A stretch of DNA of 21,196 bases from an uncultured Flavobacteriales bacterium. Lineage in GTDB: Bacteria; Bacteroidota; Bacteroidia; Flavobacteriales_D; Sanyastnellaceae. The position numbers and the translations under genes are program-made. Positions 14,603-21,196 of the stretch are shown one piece after another (position 1 is the stretch's first letter; each line of letters begins with the position of its first letter). The DNA lies in NCBI GenBank assembly GCA_937890245.1, contig CALACF010000243.1, positions 1 to 21,196 on the forward strand. The letters are read 5' to 3'. Below the pieces are notes generated by a model that was not told the DNA's origin, ran no database searches, and saw only the letters and a list, made by a program, of their open reading frames with translations.

Positions 14603-15943
14603 ATGTCAACACTAACGACTGAATCGCATCAGAAGGAACTCTTCGGCCACCCCGCTGGACTTTTCGTTCTGTTTTTTACCGAGATGTGGGAGCGCTTCTC
14701 CTACTATGGAATGCGCGCCATTTTGGTGCTTTATCTCGTATCCGAGACAGGCGGACTCAATGGTGGCCTCGGCTGGTCAAATGGCGAGGCCTTGGCTTTG
14801 TACGGCTGGTACACGATGATGGTGTACGTGATGTCGGTTCCAGGCGGCTATATCGCGGACAAGTTTCTTGGACAGAAAAAGTCAGTACTGATCGGCGGCG
14901 TCCTGCTGCTCATGGGCCACAGTATCCTGGCAGTTGAACAGATGTGGGCGTTCTACAGCGGTTTGGTACTCATTGTTTTGGGCGTGGGCATGCTGAAGCC
15001 AAACATCTCGACCATGGTGGGCGGCCTCTACAAAAAGGGCGACATCCGACGCGACAAGGGCTTCACCATTTTCTACATCGGCATCAATGTCGGCGCCTTC
15101 CTCTCGAGCCTGATTGTGGGCTATGTCGGCGAAGTGTACGGTTGGCATTACGGCTTCGGCCTGGCTGGAATTGGCATGGCTTTGGGTGTAATCCAATATG
15201 CATTCGGTCAGAAGTACCTGACGCATGTCGGAAACTTCCTCGGCGATTCTGCTGAGACCAGTGGGGTTATGAAGGCCCCCCTGACCAAGGTGGAAAAGGA
15301 CCGCGTGATCGTTTTGCTGATCTCGTTCTTGCTCGTGATTTTGTTCTGGGGTGCGTTTGAACAGGCCGGTGGCTTGATGAACATCTACACAATGGACAAG
15401 ACGGACCGCATGCTGTTTGAATGGATGGTTCCAGCTTCTTGGTTCCAGTCGATCAACGCGATGTTCATTATCTTCTTCGGCACCACGGTTGCGGCCTTCT
15501 GGGCAAACCGCAAGCTGAAGGGCAAGGTGTCATCGTCATTGTTCAAGATGATCGTGGGCTTGATCATCATGGGCTTGGGCTTCTTCTTTATGACTGCGGC
15601 TACGGCGCAATACGAGGCTACGGGTACGTCGGCTATGTACTGGCTGGTCTTTGCTTACCTGTTCCACACGATTGGCGAGTTGTGTCTTTCTCCTGTTGCT
15701 CTTTCGTACATCACGAAGCTGTCGCCGGTCAAATACGGATCCATTATGATGGGTGTCTACTTTGCCATGACAGGCTTTGGAAGCAAGCTGGCAGGACTGC
15801 TTGGCCAGTGGTCTGAGAGCTTGGGTGAGATGACAATCTTTACAGGCATTGCAACCACGAGCGTGGGTATAGGTCTGGTCGTGCTCTTGCTCCGCAAGAA
15901 GCTCGAACCATTGACCCACGGTGTTGAGGACGACGAGGCCTGA
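14603..15943 (+). CDS. Proton-dependent oligopeptide transporter (POT/PTR2 family)
   Basis: A 446-residue inner-membrane symporter of the major facilitator superfamily that takes up di- and tripeptides with protons. The POT signature ExxERFxYY is at 27-35 (Glu27, Glu30, Arg31, Tyr34, Tyr35), which is the proton- and peptide-binding core. It is followed by GYIADKFLGQKKS at the loop after helix 2-3 and the PTR2 motif FYIGINVGAFLSSL. There are about 12 or more hydrophobic segments. A charged linker with APLTKVEKDR precedes the second helix bundle, and GELCLSPVALSYITKLSP is typical of helix 10 in bacterial POTs. It is a little shorter than DtpA-type proteins but has no visible truncation. Position directly after a secreted dipeptidyl peptidase supports use of host or environmental protein. 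A strong hairpin follows its stop. Confidence 0.94.
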   Translation: MSTLTTESHQKELFGHPAGLFVLFFTEMWERFSYYGMRAILVLYLVSETGGLNGGLGWSNGEALALYGWYTMMVYVMSVPGGYIADKFLGQKKSVLIGGVLLLMGHSILAVEQMWAFYSGLVLIVLGVGMLKPNISTMVGGLYKKGDIRRDKGFTIFYIGINVGAFLSSLIVGYVGEVYGWHYGFGLAGIGMALGVIQYAFGQKYLTHVGNFLGDSAETSGVMKAPLTKVEKDRVIVLLISFLLVILFWGAFEQAGGLMNIYTMDKTDRMLFEWMVPASWFQSINAMFIIFFGTTVAAFWANRKLKGKVSSSLFKMIVGLIIMGLGFFFMTAATAQYEATGTSAMYWLVFAYLFHTIGELCLSPVALSYITKLSPVKYGSIMMGVYFAMTGFGSKLAGLLGQWSESLGEMTIFTGIATTSVGIGLVVLLLRKKLEPLTHGVEDDEA

Positions 15944-15971
15944 TTCGACGCAACAATCAACGACAAAATGA

Positions 15972-16012
15972 AGGGACCTCCCAACGCATGTAAAAGTGTG
16001 ACGGAGGTCCCT
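15972..16012 (+). terminator. Strong stem-loop after the peptide transporter gene
   Basis: Perfect 10-base inverted repeat: AGGGACCTCC at 15972-15981 and GGAGGTCCCT at 16003-16012. The 21-base loop can itself fold (CGCA 15985-15988 with TGTG 15997-16000). It is followed by GTTCTTGT, only moderately T-rich, and preceded by CAAAATGA, so it is a plausible factor-independent terminator. It ends the DPP IV-POT unit before the thioredoxin-like gene's own promoter. Confidence 0.7.
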
Positions 16013-16022
16013 GTTCTTGTGC

Positions 16023-16030
16023 GATATTTG
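16023..16030 (+). promoter_or_regulatory. -7 element before the thioredoxin-like gene
   Basis: Reads GATATTTG, one mismatch from TAnnTTTG, and ends five bases before the ATG at 16036. It sits right after the hairpin terminator, as expected for a new transcription unit with little or no leader. Confidence 0.45.
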
Positions 16031-16035
16031 CAACC

Positions 16036-16602
16036 ATGATTTTGCGTAATCTCCCCGCTTTGGGCCTTCTGGCCTTGCTTCTTGCTCCAGTTTTTGAGGC
16101 TTCTCATGTTTTTTCTCAGGGTGCCGAGATCAATTGGCTTACCATGGGAGAACTGGAAGCTGCGCAGAAGGAGGAGCCACGGAAGGTAATGGTCGATGTG
16201 TATACGAAGTGGTGCGGGCCGTGTAAGATGATGATGCGCAACACGTTCACGAATGCAGATGTGATCGCATATTTGAATGCAAACTATTACGCGGTGAAGT
16301 TTAATGCGGAGTCGCCTGAGCCGATTGAATGGAAGGGGAAAACGTACAGCAATCCGAGCTATAACGCGCAACGCAAGGAGCGAAACGGTGTGCATGAGTT
16401 GTCTCGCGTTTTTAAGGTACAGGCCTATCCTACTTTGGTTTACTTCGATGAGAAACTGGATATTATTGCGCCTGTCAGTGGCTACAAGTCGCCACAGCAG
16501 ATCGAGCTCTATTTGAAGTTCTTCAACGAGGCTTGGGTTAGCGGGATTTCTCAGGAAGGCTGGGACGGCTTTCAGAAAGGGTTCGTGGGGACTTTTAAGT
16601 AA
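16036..16602 (+). CDS. Exported thioredoxin-fold protein with WCGPC active site
   Basis: A 188-residue protein with an N-terminal hydrophobic signal segment (residues 7-20; cleavage probably near SQGA at 27-30), so it should work in the periplasm. The thioredoxin core follows: strand KVMVDVYT (50-57), the redox motif WCGPCK at 59-64, a Phe-Asn-Ala-Glu segment, and the cis-proline loop AYPTLVYF at 130-137. It has an insertion with WKGKTYSNPSYNAQRKE between the second and third core elements, as seen in the thioredoxin_7/DUF255-like group. It lacks the AhpC/TSA features of ResA. Likely role is disulfide reduction or oxidation in envelope proteins; partners are unknown. It stands alone between a terminator and the citrate synthase promoter. 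Confidence 0.88.
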   Translation: MILRNLPALGLLALLLAPVFEASHVFSQGAEINWLTMGELEAAQKEEPRKVMVDVYTKWCGPCKMMMRNTFTNADVIAYLNANYYAVKFNAESPEPIEWKGKTYSNPSYNAQRKERNGVHELSRVFKVQAYPTLVYFDEKLDIIAPVSGYKSPQQIELYLKFFNEAWVSGISQEGWDGFQKGFVGTFK

Positions 16603-16639
16603 GGCTCACGGGATTCGTCGTGCAAGTCGACTTGTTGGG

Positions 16640-16647
16640 TACTTTTG
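16640..16647 (+). promoter_or_regulatory. -7 promoter element of citrate synthase
   Basis: TACTTTTG, a full match to TAnnTTTG, 21 bases upstream of the ATG at 16669. A TTCG at 16614-16617 could act as a weak -33 element with a 22-base spacer. The 66-base gap contains nothing else notable. Confidence 0.6.
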
Positions 16648-16668
16648 CGGGACGAACAAACGACCGCT

Positions 16669-17955
16669 ATGAACGAATTTGCCCAACTCACATTTGAGGA
16701 AAAGACCATCGAACTTCCAGTCGTTCGTGGCACAGAACAGGAGATTGCTTTAGACATTTCCAAGTTGCGTGGGCAGAGCGGTTTGATTACACTTGATCGC
16801 GGATTCAAGAATACGGGCGCTACGCACAGCGCGATCACATACCTCGATGGTGAGAAGGGTATTTTGCGCTACCGCGGCTACTCGATTGAGGAGCTCGCCG
16901 AAAACGCTACGTTTGAAGAGGTTTCTTATCTGCTCATTTATGGCGAGTTGCCAACGGAGGAGCGCTTGGATTGGTTCAATAATAGTGTCTCGCATCACAC
17001 GTTGGTGCACGAGAACATGAAGACTTTCTTCCATGGTTTTCCGCTCGGCGCCCACCCCATGGGTATGCTCAGTGCCATGGTTTCGACGCTTTCGACGTTT
17101 TACCCAGCCGCTCAGAATGCAAACCGCTCGGTGGAGGACATTGAACTGACGATCCACCGCTTGATCGCCAAGTTGCCAACGCTCGCCGCCCAGGCCTACA
17201 AGCACAACACCGGACATCCGGCGGTCTACCCGCAGAATGACTTGAGCTACACGGAAAACTTCCTGTACATGATGTTTGGCTTGCGGTCGGAGGACTACAT
17301 GATCGATCCCGTTGTAAACAGCGCGTTGAACAAACTGTTGATCTTGCACGCAGACCACGAGCAGAATTGCTCAACTGCCACAGTGCGCGTGGTAGGCTCT
17401 TCACGGGCCAACCTCTACTCCAGTATTTCAGCCGGTATCTCCGCTTTGTGGGGACCATTGCACGGTGGTGCAAACCAGGCTGTTATCGAGATGCTCGAGC
17501 AAATCAAAGCAGACGGTGGCGATTTGCAGAAATGGATCGACAAGGCAAAAGACAAGACGGACAGCTTCCGCTTGATGGGCTTCGGACACCGTGTCTACAA
17601 AAACTTCGATCCCCGCGCCAAGATCATCAAGGTGGCGGCTGACGAGGTGTTGGAAGCACTCGGTGTCGACGACCCCATCCTCGACATCGCCAAGGAACTC
17701 GAAGCGGTAGCGCTCAAGGACGAGTACTTCGTGAGCCGCGGCCTGTATCCAAACGTCGACTTCTACAGCGGCATCATCTACCGCGCTTTGGGCATCCCTA
17801 CTGAGATGTTCACGGACATGTTTGCCCTTGGGCGCCTTCCGGGCTGGATTGCTCAATGGAAGGAAATGACGGAAAACAACGAGCCCATTGGACGTCCGCG
17901 TCAGGTGTACACTGGCCACACGGAGCGCTCGTTTGTTCCGATGTCTCAGCGATGA
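16669..17955 (+). CDS. gltA: Citrate synthase (type II)
   Basis: A 428-residue enzyme that condenses acetyl-CoA and oxaloacetate to citrate, the entry step of the TCA cycle. The catalytic triad is intact: His265 in WGPLHGG, His307 in GFGHRVYK and Asp364 in PNVDFYSG, nearly the same spacing as E. coli GltA (264/305/362). The N-terminal beta-rich extension (LDRGFKNTGATHSAITYLDG) is typical of Gram-negative hexameric type II enzymes, which are often NADH-sensitive. The start is the ATG at 16669; an in-frame TTG at 16645 lies inside the promoter element and adds nothing conserved. The stop overlaps the ATG of a crotonase-family gene (ATGA), implying coupled translation. Confidence 0.97.
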   Translation: MNEFAQLTFEEKTIELPVVRGTEQEIALDISKLRGQSGLITLDRGFKNTGATHSAITYLDGEKGILRYRGYSIEELAENATFEEVSYLLIYGELPTEERLDWFNNSVSHHTLVHENMKTFFHGFPLGAHPMGMLSAMVSTLSTFYPAAQNANRSVEDIELTIHRLIAKLPTLAAQAYKHNTGHPAVYPQNDLSYTENFLYMMFGLRSEDYMIDPVVNSALNKLLILHADHEQNCSTATVRVVGSSRANLYSSISAGISALWGPLHGGANQAVIEMLEQIKADGGDLQKWIDKAKDKTDSFRLMGFGHRVYKNFDPRAKIIKVAADEVLEALGVDDPILDIAKELEAVALKDEYFVSRGLYPNVDFYSGIIYRALGIPTEMFTDMFALGRLPGWIAQWKEMTENNEPIGRPRQVYTGHTERSFVPMSQR

Positions 17956-18722
17956 GCGCCGACGTTTTGATCGAAGGCGTGGCTGTGTCGGTTGACAGTC
18001 GGGGTGTTGCAACGGTAATGTTTGCACACCCGCAGAGCAATAGTTTGCCCGGTGCGTTGTTACGCAATCTCTCCGATGAAATCACGTCTTTGGGCGCCCG
18101 AGATGATGTGCGGGTGCTCGTTCTGAAATCTGCTGGTGACCGCGCCTTTTGTGCCGGCGCCTCCTTTGATGAGCTGATTTCCATCTCAGACGAAGCCGAA
18201 GGGCTTGCATTTTTCTCTGGCTTTGCTGGCGTAATCAATGCCCTGCGTTCGATTCCCCAACTGGTCATCGGCCGTGTTCAGGGCAAGGCTGTGGGCGGCG
18301 GTGTCGGTGTGGCCTCAGCTGTGGATTTCTGCATGGCCACGTGCCACGCTTCGGTCAAGCTGTCTGAGCTTGCAGTGGGCATCGGCCCGTTCGTGGTTGG
18401 CCCAGCGGTCGAGCGCAAAATGGGCGTCTCAGCTATGAGCAGTCTGGCAATCGACGCAACAACTTGGAAGTCTGCGGATTGGGCTTGTGCGCATGGATTG
18501 TACGCTGAAGTATTTGACGACGCAGCCGCGCTTGATGCGGCTGTTGATGCCTTGGCCGGCCGTTTGGCTGCCAGCAACCCCGACGCGATGCGCGAACTGA
18601 AGCGCACGTTCTGGGCCGGGACCGAGGGCTGGGACACGCTGCTCGTCGAGCGGGCTGCCGTCAGTGGTCGCCTGGTTTTGAGCGACTTCACGCGTCAGGC
18701 CATCGAGGCCTTCAAGCGCTGA
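17952..18722 (+). CDS. Enoyl-CoA hydratase/isomerase family (crotonase) protein
   Basis: A 256-residue crotonase-fold protein acting on a CoA thioester. The first oxyanion-hole segment AFCAGASFDEL is at 65-75 and the second at GKAVGGGVGVAS (111-122). The position of the second-domain catalytic glutamate is kept as Glu139 in KLSELAVGIGPFVVGPAVERKMG. The other glutamate of true hydratases (in the GGGCE motif, Glu144 of rat crotonase) is Gly119 here, so an isomerase-type or other one-glutamate reaction is more likely than simple hydration. The start is the ATG at 17952 inside the citrate synthase stop; the earlier open frame is antisense-like noise within gltA. Coupling to gltA is the only contextual hint to substrate. 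Confidence 0.88.
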   Translation: MSADVLIEGVAVSVDSRGVATVMFAHPQSNSLPGALLRNLSDEITSLGARDDVRVLVLKSAGDRAFCAGASFDELISISDEAEGLAFFSGFAGVINALRSIPQLVIGRVQGKAVGGGVGVASAVDFCMATCHASVKLSELAVGIGPFVVGPAVERKMGVSAMSSLAIDATTWKSADWACAHGLYAEVFDDAAALDAAVDALAGRLAASNPDAMRELKRTFWAGTEGWDTLLVERAAVSGRLVLSDFTRQAIEAFKR

Positions 18723-18778
18723 GGAAAACTTCGTTGATTGCTTTTTTTTGTCGGGGGCTTTTGGGCGCTCGCCTTGCA

Positions 18779-18786
18779 GAAATTTG
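18779..18786 (+). promoter_or_regulatory. -7 element before the DUF5715-like gene
   Basis: GAAATTTG, one mismatch from TAnnTTTG, ending four bases before the ATG at 18791. Layout is nearly the same as at fabI (TACATTTG-CCTT-ATG versus GAAATTTG-CCGT-ATG). The rest of the 68-base gap holds a T8 tract at 18742-18749 without a convincing stem. Confidence 0.45.
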
Positions 18787-18790
18787 CCGT

Positions 18791-19654
18791 ATGAGCAAGG
18801 ATTGGATTGCGCGCTGGCGCTGGGACCGAATCGGCGTGGCCGCCTTGGTGTTGTTGGGCATCACTTCGGGCCTGCGCGCCTGGGTTTCCGACGACCCCGT
18901 TTTTGACGCCCAATCCATCTCGGGCGAAGGCCTCGCCATGCTCTCGGGCGCCGCCCTCGACGAAGCCGACGTGCTTTCGGTTGCCACAATTGCTCCTGCT
19001 GCGCCAGTTTCCGCTGGGCCGGTTGCTCCCACCCTCGCCCCTGCTGCTGCGCCAAGGGTTCAGCCCGGAGTGGCTGCCTCGGGGCCGCTTCCGCGCAAAG
19101 GCGTTCTGCCTTGCACCTGTTCAAAAAGCACGATGCGTAAGTTGGCTCGCAACCCTTATACCCAGCATCAAAAGCGAGCCCGCACTTTGCCTGGCAGCTT
19201 CTTCGTGAAATCGGAGGCCGAGCTTCTCGCCGGCGCTCGACGTGGGGATATGCACAAAGTCACGGGCGACAAGGGGTATCATCTCGTGCGCATGACGCAC
19301 AGCGAGCCGTACTTGTTGCGCGATACAAAGGCCATCCTCGACGAGATCGGGCGGCGCTTCGCCGAATCCATGAAGGGCACGCCTGAGGAGGGCGCCTCGA
19401 TCCGAGTAACGAGCCTGACGCGCACCCAGCAGCAGCACAAGAAGTTGCGCCGCCGCAATCGAAACGCCGCTCGGGGCAACTCGACGCACAACTACGGTGC
19501 AAGTTTCGACATCTACGCGATTGATCGCCTGAACAACAAGATGAGCTGTGGAAATCCCACGTGGGTCTTGCAGGAAATTCTTCGGAAGATGCAGAATGAG
19601 GGTCGGATTCTCATCATCCCTGAGCGGGGCTGCATGCACATAACGCCCAAGTAA
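18791..19654 (+). CDS. Membrane-anchored DUF5715 / M15-peptidase-like protein
   Basis: A 287-residue protein. An N-terminal membrane anchor (about 13-30) is followed by an Ala/Pro-rich linker (66-100, probably unstructured) and a C-terminal domain from about 105. The domain has a VTSLTRT segment (206-212), a basic KKLRRRNRNAARGN stretch (217-230), STHNYGASFDI at 231-241 and CMHIT at 281-285. The S-x-H-x2-G-x3-D pattern plus a later His matches the zinc site (His233, Asp240, His283) of the D-Ala-D-Ala peptidase M15/VanY superfamily, as proposed for DUF5715. A periplasmic peptidoglycan-linked role is therefore inferred. The ATG at 18791 is chosen because the -7 element and the gap precede it; the frame is open to 18734 but that stretch contains the T8 tract. 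No partner genes are evident. Confidence 0.75.
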   Translation: MSKDWIARWRWDRIGVAALVLLGITSGLRAWVSDDPVFDAQSISGEGLAMLSGAALDEADVLSVATIAPAAPVSAGPVAPTLAPAAAPRVQPGVAASGPLPRKGVLPCTCSKSTMRKLARNPYTQHQKRARTLPGSFFVKSEAELLAGARRGDMHKVTGDKGYHLVRMTHSEPYLLRDTKAILDEIGRRFAESMKGTPEEGASIRVTSLTRTQQQHKKLRRRNRNAARGNSTHNYGASFDIYAIDRLNNKMSCGNPTWVLQEILRKMQNEGRILIIPERGCMHITPK

Positions 19655-19694
19655 AAATTTGCGCCGCACAGAAGTTATTTCGTATCATCGCCCC

Positions 19695-19886
19695 ATGCGC
19701 AAACTCTGTTTCTCATGTTTGAGCGTCCTGAACCGGGCGCTGCTTCCAAAAATGTACAAGCGCGATTTGATGAACCTCTCCAAAGTGGAGCAGGCCATTG
19801 TTGGGTGGAAGATGTGGGTGACTTATCGCTTGCTCGATGTGTCGGATGCGTCGGATGTGTCCGATGCGTCAAGGCGCAAACGGTAA
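19695..19886 (+). CDS. Small conserved protein with a repeat-encoded Asp-x-Ser tail
   Basis: A 63-residue protein. The core, residues 1-48, is rich in basic and aromatic residues (LLPKMYKRDLMNLSKVEQ, then AIVGWKMWVTYRLLD) and resembles a very short Bacteroidota protein that ends at an ALD-like C terminus; some databases label relatives SsrA-binding, which I cannot verify. The last 16 residues (48-63) come from four copies of a 9-base repeat (DVSDASDVSDAS) plus RRKR and are probably a recent addition. The start is the ATG at 19695; a frame-upstream ATG at 19659 is less likely because the core begins at MRKLCF. The final 64 bases overlap the sterol desaturase-like gene on the other strand. Confidence 0.62.
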   Translation: MRKLCFSCLSVLNRALLPKMYKRDLMNLSKVEQAIVGWKMWVTYRLLDVSDASDVSDASRRKR

Positions 19887-21058
19887 CACGTCCAGATAGC
19901 CAGGGCGGTGCCGGCGATGATGCCGGGGAGCCATGCGTCGGTGGTGATTGGCATCCATGGAAGGGCGACGTCTGTGGCGAGAAGTCCGACGAAACGCCAA
20001 CGATTTAGGCCCTTGTCGTAACTGCTGCCAATCAAGCCCAGCGAAAGGACGACCCACAGAAATATCCCGCCCATGGCCGACATGGACAGGGTGGGTGCCG
20101 ATTTGAGCATGCTGAATGAGACCGCCAGGACGATGATCCAGCGGGCCAGTAACATGTAACGTGTGCCGCGCGGACGGGGCGGGTTGAAGGTGATGTGGGC
20201 GGGGTCGATGTCGGGCGCCGGCACGAAGCCGCCCAGCGAGGTGGGTTGCCAGCCGGGAGGTGCAAAGAGCAGCCGGAATTTGTTGAGCAGCCCCGGCATG
20301 CGCGCAGCTTCGGTCAAGAGTCTCCACATGGGCTCTACTTGGGCGCGGACTGGATTGAAGCTCTGTAGTGGCGTGGTGATCCCGTATTGGGGGCGCTCTT
20401 CTTCCTGCTTGAATGTGCCGAACATCCGGTCCCAGATGATGAAAACGCCCGCGTGGTTGCGGTCGATGTACTTGGGGTTGCGGCCGTGGTGAACGCGGTG
20501 GTGTGATGGGGTGTTGAAGACGAGCTCGAATGGGCCCATTTTCTCGATTAGTTCGGTGTGAATCCAGAATTGGTATACAAGGTTCAAAGCCATAACAGCG
20601 AGAAAGGTTTCACCCGAAAACCCGACGAGAGCGAGCGGCCAGTAAACCCAGAAAACCAGCATTTTGGAGATGGAGCTTTGGCGGAGGGCGACGCTTAAAT
20701 TGTAGTTTTCACTTTGGTGGTGGACGACGTGGCCGGTCCACAGGAGGTTGACCATGTGGCTCCAGCGGTGGGCCCAGTAGTAGCAGAAGTCGGCGGCGAT
20801 GAAGCAGGCGACCCAGGTCGCGACGCCGCTTGGCATGGTCCACGGACGCCACGTGTCGGCCCACGCGCCCACTGCGAGAAATGCGCCAAATGTGAGGACG
20901 TTGACGAAGAGTCCGGTGCCCTGGTCGAGGATGCCAGAGCCGAGGTTGGCCATGCTGTCGCCAAGGTTGTAGAGTCCCTTGTGTTTGAAGGCGTCCCATG
21001 CCGCTTCGATGATGAGAAGGGCGAGGAAAATTGGGATGGAGAGGGCAATGATATCCAT
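19823..21058 (-). CDS. Sterol desaturase / fatty-acid hydroxylase superfamily membrane protein
   Basis: A 411-residue integral membrane di-iron enzyme. The three histidine boxes are complete: HRWSH (97-101), HVVHH (110-114) and HHRVHH (186-191), with His167 and His202 as further possible ligands. This superfamily hydroxylates or desaturates lipids (sterols, fatty acids, carotenoids) or cleaves ether lipids in the alkylglycerol monooxygenase branch. The FNTPSHHRVHHGRNPKYIDRN segment and the length of about 400 with extra C-terminal helices resemble the latter group, but the substrate is unknown. After the last helix the protein ends in a repeat-encoded tail, (D-A-S-D-T-S)x2 at 397-408, then SKR. 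The start is the ATG at 21056-21058. The gene is divergent from tRNA-Ser. Confidence 0.88.
   Translation of the reverse strand: MDIIALSIPIFLALLIIEAAWDAFKHKGLYNLGDSMANLGSGILDQGTGLFVNVLTFGAFLAVGAWADTWRPWTMPSGVATWVACFIAADFCYYWAHRWSHMVNLLWTGHVVHHQSENYNLSVALRQSSISKMLVFWVYWPLALVGFSGETFLAVMALNLVYQFWIHTELIEKMGPFELVFNTPSHHRVHHGRNPKYIDRNHAGVFIIWDRMFGTFKQEEERPQYGITTPLQSFNPVRAQVEPMWRLLTEAARMPGLLNKFRLLFAPPGWQPTSLGGFVPAPDIDPAHITFNPPRPRGTRYMLLARWIIVLAVSFSMLKSAPTLSMSAMGGIFLWVVLSLGLIGSSYDKGLNRWRFVGLLATDVALPWMPITTDAWLPGIIAGTALAIWTCYRLRLDASDTSDASDTSSKR
19836..19871 (+). repeat. Four tandem copies of a 9-base repeat in an antisense gene overlap
   Basis: The units are GATGTGTCG, GATGCGTCG, GATGTGTCC and GATGCGTCA; seven of nine positions are constant and units 1 and 3, and 2 and 4, pair up as an 18-base repeat. 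The unit is a multiple of three, so it is translated in frame on both strands: D-V-S-D-A-S on plus, D-A-S-D-T-S on minus. Confidence 0.95.
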
Positions 21059-21063
21059 GGCTA

Positions 21064-21070
21064 CAAATTA
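21064..21070 (-). promoter_or_regulatory. Weak -7-like element for the sterol desaturase-like gene
   Basis: Reads TAATTTG on the minus strand, one base shorter than TAnnTTTG, five bases before the ATG. The 54-base gap to tRNA-Ser carries promoter-like elements in both directions. Confidence 0.3.
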
Positions 21071-21091
21071 GTTCAATTCAATGCGTCTCCG

Positions 21092-21099
21092 TACTTTTG
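21092..21099 (+). promoter_or_regulatory. -7 promoter element of tRNA-Ser
   Basis: TACTTTTG, a full match to TAnnTTTG, ending 13 bases before the tRNA. TTAG at 21069-21072 is a 3 of 4 match to the -33 TTTG with a 19-base spacer. Confidence 0.6.
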
Positions 21100-21112
21100 C
21101 GCCCCACCACTC

Positions 21113-21196
21113 GGAGAGATGGCAGAGTGGTCGAATGCGGCGGTCTTGAAAACCGTTGTACCGCAAGGTACCGGGGGTTCGAATCCCTCTCTCTCC
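21113..21196 (+). tRNA. tRNA-Ser (anticodon UGA), runs to the window edge
   Basis: The acceptor stem GGAGAGA (21113-21119) pairs with TCTCTCC (21190-21196). The anticodon loop CTTGAAA carries TGA at 21047+100, that is 21147-21149, closed by GCGGT/ACCGT. The long variable arm TACC-GCAA-GGTA (21159-21170) is a class II feature, and the T arm is GGGGG-TTCGAAT-CCCTC. The discriminator base and CCA would lie just past the last base of the window. It reads UCA and other UCN codons. Confidence 0.96.

Noticed and set aside
18742..18749. T8 tract after the crotonase gene as an intrinsic terminator.
   Set aside because: No convincing GC-rich stem lies directly upstream; the best pairing is a 4-base GAGG/CTTC stem with a G-T pair.
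1..21196. Search by eye for CRISPR arrays, insertion sequences, integrases, toxin-antitoxin pairs, defence genes or biosynthetic clusters.
   Set aside because: None seen. All genes are core-type, evenly packed and similar in composition, and no spaced direct repeats or terminal inverted repeats stand out.

Overview
This window looks like a chromosomal segment of a Bacteroidota bacterium, most likely a Flavobacteriales-type organism that is GC-rich for that group. The evidence is the Bacteroidota-type proteins (FabI, DHH phosphoesterase, secreted DPP IV with a POT peptide transporter, a DUF5715-like protein, and a short conserved protein with a Leu-Leu-Pro / IVGW pattern). Several start sites also carry the Bacteroidota -7 promoter element TAnnTTTG or a near match, and clear Shine-Dalgarno sequences are scarce. 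I see no insertion sequence, phage, CRISPR array or other mobile element. Coding density is very high: no stretch over 300 bases lacks a gene, neighbouring same-strand genes often overlap by 1 to 4 bases (ATGA or TGATG), and three tail-to-tail gene pairs overlap at their 3' ends.

Layout. (1) 1-1328, plus strand: the 3' part of dnaA, then a low-molecular-weight tyrosine phosphatase with a TTG start. (2) 1318-3128, minus strand: a DHH phosphoesterase (NrnA-like) coupled to a lipoprotein that I read as a degenerate FKBP-type prolyl isomerase. (3) 3155-4665, plus strand: an endonuclease III without its usual iron-sulfur cysteines, coupled to an ATP-grasp-like protein of unknown role. (4) 4650-10184, minus strand: fabI-thrA-thrB-thrC, which joins the last step of the fatty-acid elongation cycle to the three dedicated gene products of the threonine branch. 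(5) 10238-12279, minus strand: a GlcD-type FAD oxidase coupled to a PnuC-type vitamin transporter. (6) 12318-15943, plus strand: secreted dipeptidyl peptidase IV followed by a proton-coupled oligopeptide transporter, a natural pair for peptide feeding, ending at a strong hairpin. (7) 16036-18722, plus strand: an exported thioredoxin-fold protein, then citrate synthase coupled to a crotonase-family protein. (8) 18791-21196: an M15/DUF5715-like membrane-anchored protein, a very small conserved protein, a sterol-desaturase/fatty-acid-hydroxylase membrane protein on the other strand, and a tRNA-Ser(UGA) that runs to the window edge.

Most of the window is housekeeping. I did not find a new defence, mobile or secondary-metabolite system. 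The points most worth a second look are: a 9-base tandem repeat that gives Asp-x-Ser tails to two antisense-overlapping genes; the eroded FKBP lipoprotein; the cluster-less endonuclease III joined to an ATP-grasp gene; a crotonase with a single catalytic glutamate joined to citrate synthase; and -7 elements lying only 4-6 bases from several start codons, which suggests leaderless mRNAs.
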